DNA of 64,000 nucleotides from Panorpa germanica (taxonomy: Eukaryota > Arthropoda > Insecta > Mecoptera > Panorpidae), in assembly GCA_963678705.1 (NCBI GenBank), contig OY783206.1, forward strand, positions 19,913,807 to 19,977,806, read 5' to 3'. The notes beneath the pieces are model-generated. The model was not told where the DNA came from, did not search any database, and worked only from the letters and a program-made list of their open reading frames with translations. Positions 56,760 to 64,000 of the stretch are shown here, piece after piece. Position 1 is the first letter of the stretch; each line of letters begins with the position of its first letter. The translations under genes were made by a program, and so were the position numbers.

Positions 56760-57100
56760 CTATAATACTACAACTCATTATAGATATACTTATCTAGCAG
56801 CTTACATTTCTATAATTACACGGTGTGGTAGAGATTGCTCCAATGAACAATTCTTCTTGATTAGGTTACTAGGTCCGAGGGTTTAGTCCTGCGAAGTCTT
56901 TGAACATCATTACTATTAAGCAACATTTGTGTCACGGCGATGTTTTCGTGGTTACGAAGTCTCAATTCGTGCTTTGCTGCTGTAGATTTAATTTCTTCTC
57001 CGACTGTGCAAATCTTCAGGTCTCTATGTATGTCGTCATTGCGGATATACCACGGTGCATTAACTATTCCTCGCAGAACTTTATTTAGGAACGTTCGTAT
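56760..57100 (-). pseudogene. Jockey-type LINE 3' fragment, copy 2
   Basis: Reverse complement of 35480-35790: minus-strand KVLRGIVNAPWYI, then IHRDLKI and the same 3' UTR (ATAAGTATATCTATAATGAG). It is truncated near 57100 at codons upstream of KVLRG. Confidence 0.78.
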
Positions 57101-57246
57101 TTCATTAATTTTTATTGTAAATAGAACTTTGGATTTCTCTTAAATGCTAGTATGATGAGGTACCCAGTAAACATTTTGATGAAGTGGCATAGATAGGTTA
57201 AGCTTTAGTCAACAAATCAATTCTTTTTCACTCAGATTTCAGATAG

Positions 57247-57594
57247 ATGTTACAAATGAAAAAAAGTTCTCTTTCCAACATCATACATTTAAATGGAGAT
57301 ATAGTCGTCTCTTTTACATATGAAATTATTTATTTTAGTAGATATAATACGTCATCAGAATGTAACACAAAAAGAAACAAGATATATCTGTCTCTGTTAC
57401 ACTTGAATGGTTTATTTGCAACTTCATTCAATACTGGTACGGTAGTGAGGCCAGGTGAAGTGATTTTACCATTTGTAGTTCATATTACTGACATTTCCCT
57501 TGAACGAGTAAAATCACGCATGACGCATCTTCAATATGATGTCAAAGTGTTTACTCTGGGGCCTGTTGTTGTAAACGTACCTTACCGTTATTAA
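57247..57594 (+). CDS. Unassigned ORF, 115 codons
   Basis: The longest open frame in this half apart from low-complexity artefacts. The C-terminal half (FNTGTVVRPGEVILPFVVHI, then RMTHLQYDVKVF and LGPVVVNVPYRY) looks like beta-rich protein with good codon variety. The N-terminal part is poorer and may not be coding. TTATTTTAG at 57330-57338 could act as a splice acceptor for a shorter exon. No family recognised. Confidence 0.35.
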   Translation: MLQMKKSSLSNIIHLNGDIVVSFTYEIIYFSRYNTSSECNTKRNKIYLSLLHLNGLFATSFNTGTVVRPGEVILPFVVHITDISLERVKSRMTHLQYDVKVFTLGPVVVNVPYRY

Positions 57595-57859
57595 AACGCG
57601 AGCACGCAATTTAAACACGAATTTAGCTAATAACTACAGTTATTATTTAAAGTCTATTTTCGTAAAGTGAAACCTGAGCTTACGCTGTCAAATTTACAGC
57701 GAGTTCACTGAGAATTCGTTAATACACTCAGCGATATATTTTGATTTATTCAATTGAATAGCGATCCACACTAAAGACAAGCATCCAAAGTTTACCAAGT
57801 GTAACTTTATACGTTTATAAGGTATCGGACAGCTAACACACTGCGTCCTTTTTTGGTGC
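57595..57859. other. No recognisable gene
   Basis: Nothing assigned. Confidence 0.4.
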
Positions 57860-58020
57860 ATGGTGTGGCGCTAACTCCTTCTCACTCTTATGTATCTTTA
57901 ACAGTTATCAACCTCTCTTTACGGGCACTTTTACATAAGCAACCGTATCCCATCGTGTAGAGATAAAAATTAGCTCTAATTTGATATATAACTTATAAAG
58001 ATACTGTTAAATTTAATGTA
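57860..58020 (+). repeat. Repeat K, copy 2
   Basis: Matches 44555-44715 in the same orientation. Confidence 0.6.
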
Positions 58021-58111
58021 GTTATGTGGTGGAGGGGAGATTTTTGGGTATTGTCGATGAAAAAATTATTCTTATATAAATTAATCTATATATTACTGTA
58101 TATACACACGT

Positions 58112-58560
58112 AAGGAGGTACAGGACGTTTACATAAATGATGAAAATGTCGTGAACTTTAAAGGATCGATAAAAATAGTTAAACACATGCTGTCTCTAAA
58201 TTTTAGTGACCTAGGGTTCGTAGTTTTAGTTTTAGAAATGATTAAAATTACCCAATTTCCATGTATCATAACTTTTTACTATGAAAAAATTGTGGCACGG
58301 TTTTCAAAAACCACGTGTATAAAAAAAAACCTTTTTTGAAACTGTTAGAAAAAGAGAATTATCTCAAGGATACCTATTTACGAAAATAATTATATAAAAT
58401 CGGTCAGAATCCCAATAATTGTGATCAAATGAGTTACAACATTTCAAAATATTTAATTTGAGTTAAATTAATATAAATTTGACATTAATTATAGATATTT
58501 TTTAATTATTAAACTATTTTAACAGGGAAAACAGCATTTTCAGAGGTGCAATCCCGGATT
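58112..58560 (+). mobile_element. TTAA-flanked MITE, copy 4, truncated and diverged
   Basis: The left end GGAGGTACAGGACGTT and the following sequence match the other copies with many substitutions. The right TIR is missing, the left TTAA is degraded to GTAA, and the middle has been deleted. This is the oldest-looking copy. Confidence 0.65.
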
Positions 58561-58817
58561 GAGGAAGAAAGGAGAAGTAGGGTTGGAATATCAGGAAATT
58601 TATAGTTAAGCTTTACCTGTTTACATCACCAGATGTAACGGCACCCCAAACTTTTTAAGTTTTTTACATATAGTTTTTTTAAATAAATTATACTTCATCT
58701 TCAAAACAACTGAACAAAAATTTAATCATAATTAACTGTAGAACCATATCTTATCTATTAATAATTATTTATAGAAATTGCATTTTAGTTAACAAACAAT
58801 AGACAAATGCTCAGAAC

Positions 58818-59208
58818 CAGAGGGCCCTGGGCGGCAGATATTTGCGAGGCCCCTGGGCTGCAGATCTTTGCGAGGCACTTGTTCTTTGTGTAATTTGTGT
58901 AAATTAAAAGTAAGTATTTTTGATGATGTTTGACGAGTTTTAGATGTAGAGTTTTATTGATGTAGATGAAGATTTACAAAAGTTAACAAGCACAAAGACG
59001 ACAAATATTAATGATGATAAACTAAGATACATGAATGTCTTAAAATAGATAAGCAGTGATGCAAGAGGATTTCTAAAGCGCGAGGCGCGAGATTCAAATA
59101 CATATATAGTAACAACTTTTTCTGCTTTGGTTTTGCGAGGGTGCGAGGTCCCTACAAGAGCGAGGCTCCGGGCGGTTACCCCGTTTCCATACCCTAAGGT
59201 CGCCTCTG
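58818..59208 (-). mobile_element. hAT MITE, 'GGCGGC' family, copy 3
   Basis: Same orientation as copy 1, with the same core (TTAACAAGCACAAAGACGA, GCGGTTACCCC). Ends CAGAGGGCCCTGGGCGG and CAGAGGCGACCTTAGGG. The flanking 8-mers agree only in their first four bases. Confidence 0.75.
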
Positions 59209-59837
59209 CTCACCGTACTGTTTTCAAAATAAGCTAGAAAAAAATCCTGTATTAATAATTTCCTTTTTTTTCTTTTTCTTTAACAGTGTCTTTATTATGA
59301 GTTATTTACAGAATTCTAAAGAAATACAAATAAATAATCACTATTTTTTAATCTAAGAAATAAAATAAATAACTAAAGAAACAAAAAATAGAAAAGGAGA
59401 AACAAAAATATCAAATAACAATATTCCTATTGACAATAATTATGAATATGAAAGAAAAACTATTACCGGAAAATTATAGGGTTGACTGACTTTGTGCGGA
59501 AATCCGTCAGGCGTTTTAAAGATGTTGGATAATATAGGAAAACGATTTTCGTGTTTATATTTTATAAGATTTATTTTATACAATGTATATATTTATACGA
59601 ATATATATACAGTCTGTCGAAGTGTTACCAATTTAAAGGCGCTGTACTTTCTTCAATTATGAATCTTTTGATATAATATCTTAAGACAATGTTGAAAATA
59701 CATTAAATTTCATGAAAAATATATAACTGTCAGTTTTGACTACGTCTGACGCGGACGATGGCATCACATCTCCGATAAAGCCTCCATTCCACTTGAATTA
59801 CTTTTTTTCAACATGAATTTTGTACGATATGTATCTT
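59209..59837. other. No recognisable gene
   Basis: AT-rich, nothing assigned. Confidence 0.4.
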
Positions 59838-60344
59838 AAGACCTACTGTCCACGTAGCGTCACTTCTTACACACGCTTTCATCATTTACCGCTTGTTGTA
59901 CACGTCATAGCTCTAGCGTACTGCACGACGCATAGACGTAATATTCTGTAAAAACTACGGGCTCGGCAGTCAATTTTGTTGATATTATTGAACAATAGTC
60001 ATTTGGTATACTGATTGAAATACTGAATCATCCTCTGATGACTTTCTTGCAGCAACAAACAATCAGCGGTTAATGTTCTTTTCGATGAAGCCAATACATT
60101 CTACGTCTGATTCGTCGTCTTCTAATAAAAGCGTATGCTATAATCACATCTTCTTCATCACGTGACATTTTTCCAGTGAAAAAACGTGTTTTCTCAATGC
60201 TGAACTTCAAAGAAATAACCCTATTTGCAGCTTGCATGAAGCTTGTATGACGTTACGTGTACAGAACTGAGATGCAGAATACGTCTGGCTTCATTTGCAG
60301 CTTGCATGCAACCTACAAATGAAGCTGTCGTGGACATTAGCCCT
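59838..60344 (-). mobile_element. PIF/Harbinger remnant, copy 2
   Basis: TIRs AAGACCTACTGTCCACG and AAGGGCTAATGTCCACG. The same transposase fragment is present (minus strand, start near 60168), but 8 bp are missing relative to copy 1 at the HPYIEKN codons, so the frame is broken. The right part contains a local duplication around TTTGCAGCTTGCATG. Confidence 0.72.
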
Positions 60345-60489
60345 TGGACTTGTGAACAACTTTCTTCCACGTCTCAATATTCAATAAATTAGATGCATTA
60401 GATACGATCTTGAAGTGTATAACACTTTAAGTGGCCTTCATACTCGCCAGATTTTAATCCGATCGGCTTCTCCGATTGACTTCAAGGCT

Positions 60490-60870
60490 TGTGAACCATG
60501 TGACTTATTTTCTGTAAAGCTGTGCAATCTATTAATAAAGTTGTCTATCAGAACCTCAAATGTACAATTATTTTGTAATAACTCTTTTTATTTTAGGAAA
60601 TATTAACAATTAAAAAAGTGATTTTGTCCTTTTAATTATTAAAGGAATCCAACTTTATATAAAATTCCAATGCATTGTACGTCACGTGCATAGATTTGCC
60701 ATCATATTTTATAGAACAGAGACGCATACGAGTGTGTGTGATACATCATTTACTACTAACAGCTGAGTTGAGTATCCCATCAAGTTTTATATTACGAAAG
60801 TTTTGAAAAAAGTTTTTATTTCTTCTGTGACGTCATATGCAGGGGTAAACCTAAAATTCGAATTATTCTT
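60490..60870 (-). repeat. GGGCTTG-type repeat, copy 9 (inverted)
   Basis: The minus strand shows TATGACGTCACAGAAG (60822-60837), CACTCGTATGCGTCTCTGTT (60715-60734), CTATAAAATATGATGGCAAA and the tail TTTGAGGTTCTGATAG. The outer left part is missing. Confidence 0.68.
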
Positions 60871-61514
60871 TTGTTTCAATCAAAAATTTCAAAAAATTAA
60901 TTCACAAATCCATTAAACATTTACAATACTGGATGATGATGGTGAGTGATAGAGTAGTTTGCGTGGGGTAGGACGAGTGGTAGAGGGGGGATTGGCACAT
61001 TTTCTAAGTGACTGTACAATATTCCTGTTAAATCAACGAATATTTATATAGAGTATTCATGTGAGGGAATTTAAAATCAGAAGATTTAGTAAATAAACTT
61101 GTCAATTTGAACAGGGGATGAGAAAGGAAAGAAGCGGGAAGGGTTGCGCTACCCCCTGTGCCACCCACTCCTACATCACGTAGATATGTTGTATATTTGT
61201 TGTTATCAAAGCATTCGACAAAAAAATCTCCACAATGTAAAGGTCTTATCATGCAGTGACATCTTTACATTTTTATTTGAACTAAAACTAACTTTGTATT
61301 CGTTTTAAAAGTATTGTAGAATGTATGCATTGGTACGTAGAATGTTAAGCCCTATTCCCAGCTACTGTTTTAATTTTAGTTTTCAATTCATGATTAATGG
61401 CAATATGCGTAGTTATTTCCAGCATCATTTTTAATTTAGATTTTAATTTACATTTTCTTTACTCATACTCAAAACAATTTGTGCGAAATGTAAACTTCTA
61501 TATACATATCCAGG
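60871..61514. other. No recognisable gene
   Basis: A 74-codon minus frame (61028-61252) has no motif. Confidence 0.4.
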
Positions 61515-61805
61515 CTAAATTTATTCACGACGACACAGTAGGCGAGAGCATTGATGCTTGACGCTGACTGCTGTGTCTTCGGGTATCGATCCCCAGACCA
61601 GATATATATTTTCTGAGTTTGGTTGTTATCAACTTATATTGATTATGTACAAACATAATCGTACACTTATAAGGCAGCGATGTAGCTTACATATATGAGG
61701 CTACACCACCACAAATACAGCCAACATTGAAGGAGGTCATCGGTGATAGAACTCAGCATCGGAAATAGGCCGACGTTAAATAAATTAAATGAAAAAATAA
61801 AAAAT
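61515..61805 (+). mobile_element. tRNA-derived SINE, uninterrupted copy
   Basis: The head has A-box-like TAGGCGAGAGCATTGATG and a degenerate B-box GGGTATCGATCCCC (61578-61591). The body GGCAGCGATGTAGCTTACAT matches 11710-11730. The end ACGTTAAATAAATTAAATGA then AAAAAATAAAAAA is an A-rich tail. It shows the sequence that the 11-kb SINE had before its hAT insertion. Confidence 0.68.
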
Positions 61806-61954
61806 TATCTTACTGTTAAGAAATAGCGCAACCCTTAAACTTGTATATTTTTTTTACTAAATGACTAAACAATCTTAAATTATATAAATTAATTGTAAAA
61901 ATAGAACTCTGTACCACCGATCATTGAAATTAGGAGTCAGGATATTTCTTTAGT

Positions 61955-62290
61955 TGGTAACACTGACCAGAGATATTACAACTGCATTCTGATCAGATGA
62001 GCTAACGGTATATTTTAATTATAACCACTTTTATTGTAGTGTGTGTCAACAACCAACACGTTTGATATTTGGAGTCGACAGAACTCACTGTGCATAATGT
62101 TAAGTTATTATAAAATTGGATAAAAAGGAATTGACAATTTAAATAATAAACTTTAAATGTCGTTTCTTTGATTTCAGGTAAGATAGTATGATTTCAGTTA
62201 AACAGTGTAATTATATAATGTGTATGTAAATTACTAGTCTTTGATTTCAGAAGCAACACATAAGTTTGTTTACAATTCCTAAATTGTCAA
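61955..62290 (+). repeat. Composite retroelement, 5' leader joined to 3' block
   Basis: GACCAGAGATATTACAACTG and AACTCACTGTGCATAATGTT match the leader of the broken ORF1 element (4872-5080, inverted). GGAATTGACAATTTAAATAA then begins the 3' block. A deletion derivative of about 335 bp lacking ORF1. Confidence 0.62.
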
Positions 62291-62780
62291 TATATGTATA
62301 TATATGTATACAGAAATATTTATTCATGAATTTTTTATTTAAAGAACGCATATTCTTATCTATTTTAAATCCGATAGCTTTCCAATGTCCCAGCGGGTCC
62401 CTTTAGCGCGTAATTCCATTTTCCACAGGTAAATGCAGGCATCGCTTTTTTACAGTCTCATCTACTTGATTAAGTTTTGTCAATAAAAAATTCTACATTT
62501 TATAAAAGTAAGGGTAGTAAAATAAGAATGATTTAATTCTATTGGACATAAAAAGGATAAAACCAAATCACACGAGGGAGAATATAGGGCCCATATTGAA
62601 AACAACACGTTTTGGTGAAATTGGTGTTTTGAAAAAATTGAAACATTGAGTATTCAAATGTATATAAATTATTTTCTATTAAATTAAGCCGGCTCCAGAC
62701 GGTGCTGTGAACGTTTGATTCAAATGTTTGCTTCTAACGTGTGAGTCAAATATTTGAAGATTGACATGGCAAGTTTTCTG
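62291..62780. other. No recognisable gene
   Basis: Anonymous sequence between two mobile elements. Confidence 0.4.
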
Positions 62781-63563
62781 TAGTGCCTTACACGAGACGA
62801 GTTAAGGCGAGAGATACAAAAATCTCGCCTCGTGCTCGTTAGTTTAGAAAAAAATATTTTAGTCTCGCAATCGTTAGTCTCGTCTCTTCTCGTCACATCT
62901 CGTTATTGTGAAAACTTACTAGTAGTATACTAGAAGATAGTCCTAAACAAAGTAATTCATTATATTATTTCGGTTAATTATTTTTTTTATTCTACATTTT
63001 TCATATACTAAGCATATCGCTTTTTTCTCATAAATAATTGTATCAAATTTAAAAGTAAAAGTAAAGTAATACACAGTTGACCAGCTGTTTCAATTTCACT
63101 TAATCTAATTACTTTCATCTAAGCTCGGCCTTTTTCTCAAGTTGACACTACTAACACCAACACTCAACGACATTTTTGCGGCAATTAAAGCCTAAAATGT
63201 CTTCAAACAATTGCATTTTAAATAATTTATATTCACATTTATTTTCTTAAAAAACATTCGTTTCCGTTCGGCTACAAAATGTTGTAAAATACAAAATTAT
63301 AAAATAAAATATTTAACAGATGTTTGTTTACCAGATTTTATATTTCGTAAATTTACGACCTAAACGTTTTTGTAATAAAAAAGCTGTTAGTTTTATTAGT
63401 TAGTTTTTTTTAAATAACGTCAACGAGACCTGAAACGAGATTCTCGCGTCTCGCCGTACGTGGTCTCGTTACTGTCTCAATAGTTTTCAGAAATGTATCG
63501 TCTGTTATCCTCTCGTTTTTACGAGACGAGACGAGAAAAGTCTCGTAAACGTGTGAAGTTCTA
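62781..63563 (+). mobile_element. hAT MITE, 'CGAGACGAG' family, copy 2
   Basis: Same internal sequence as 11006-11652 (for example TAAAACATTCGTTTCCGTTC-like core and CGAGA-rich ends). The TIRs have decayed (TAGTGCCTTACACGAG, TAGAACTTCACACG). Flanks GTTTTCTG and GTTTTTGC are a plausible mutated 8-bp duplication. Confidence 0.8.
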
Positions 63564-63571
63564 GTTTTTGC

Positions 63572-64000
63572 TACACGGTGGAACGATTGTTTCATGTTAT
63601 TAATTGGTTGATATTATTGACACTGGCATTGTTTAACAAAAACTTTCAAAGAAATAAAGAAACTTTCAAGTATAAAACCTACCAATGTTGGACGATTCGT
63701 GAACATCGTTTATGGAGTCGACTTTATTGCAACATGATTTTTCTAGCCTACTGCATTGAAACAATATGCTACCTTTGAATATAATATACACTACGTTCTC
63801 ACCTTAGTACTAAAGAATGATCTTTGTAAAGCCAGAAGGTCATCGGTCAAGGTCAAGAGTTCTACAGATAGATCAAGCTCTTGAAGAACCTCTTAAATTT
63901 ACCCGATAAAATCGACGACAGAATTATTAACTACTACACTGTCAGAAAAATATTTAAGGGCGGTAGCTCCGGAAGCAAGCAAAAATTTAAAATTACCGCC
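63572..64000. other. No recognisable gene
   Basis: A 66-codon plus frame starts inside the hAT end. Sequence after 63800 is less AT-rich but has no assigned feature. Confidence 0.4.

Noticed and set aside
56900..57143. Two plus-strand frames
   Set aside because: Antisense to the inverted Jockey fragment.
58810..59216. 8-bp target duplication for the third GGCGGC hAT copy
   Set aside because: The flanking octamers CTCAGAAC and CTCACCGT agree at only half the positions.

Overview
This is an AT-rich eukaryotic (animal, most likely insect) window. It contains one recognisable host coding exon and is otherwise a dense, nested mosaic of transposable-element remnants. There are no operons, no ribosome binding sites, no CRISPR array, and no long intact host genes. 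The host exon, at 39058-39315 on the minus strand, reads as the start of nitric oxide synthase (Nos). It resembles the Drosophila NOS amino terminus at both ends and stops in a strong splice donor. No further Nos exon was recognised leftwards, so positions 1-39057 are probably part of a very large intron and the sequence to the right is 5' untranslated or intergenic. Arthropod-type mariner, Jockey-like LINE, hAT and Harbinger remnants support an insect. I cannot name the order.

Layout. 1-9.4 kb: a TTAA-flanked MITE, tails of a LINE, a foldback element, a broken retroelement ORF1, and a 1.46-kb TIR element. 9.4-16.8 kb: one arm of an inverted paralogous segment carrying a 202-bp MITE; a tRNA-derived SINE split by a hAT MITE with a perfect 8-bp duplication; a Harbinger remnant; another MITE; and two LINE 3' ends. 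17.7-23 kb: a dispersed GGGCTTG-TIR repeat with a TTAA MITE nested in it, then SINE, LINE and paralogous-segment pieces. 24.4-34 kb: a nearly complete mariner transposase gene, a truncated second mariner copy, hAT MITEs and LINE tails. 34-43 kb: Jockey debris, the Nos exon, and a head-to-head pair of GGGCTTG repeats; a possible TATA box and non-coding first exon of Nos lie near 42.7 kb. 43-64 kb: a LINE insertion with a 15-bp target duplication, a 1-kb inverted-repeat element, a deleted DDE transposase, second copies of the hAT, Harbinger, SINE and TTAA families, and two unassigned small ORFs.

The genes do not form a pathway. The main information here is the order of insertions: several elements have target-site duplications, and other repeat copies in the same window preserve the unoccupied site. 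The least familiar item is the GGGCTTG-terminated repeat, which carries a conserved CRE-like TGACGTCA followed by TATAAAAG in most copies. One copy ends about 25 bp from the Nos splice donor.
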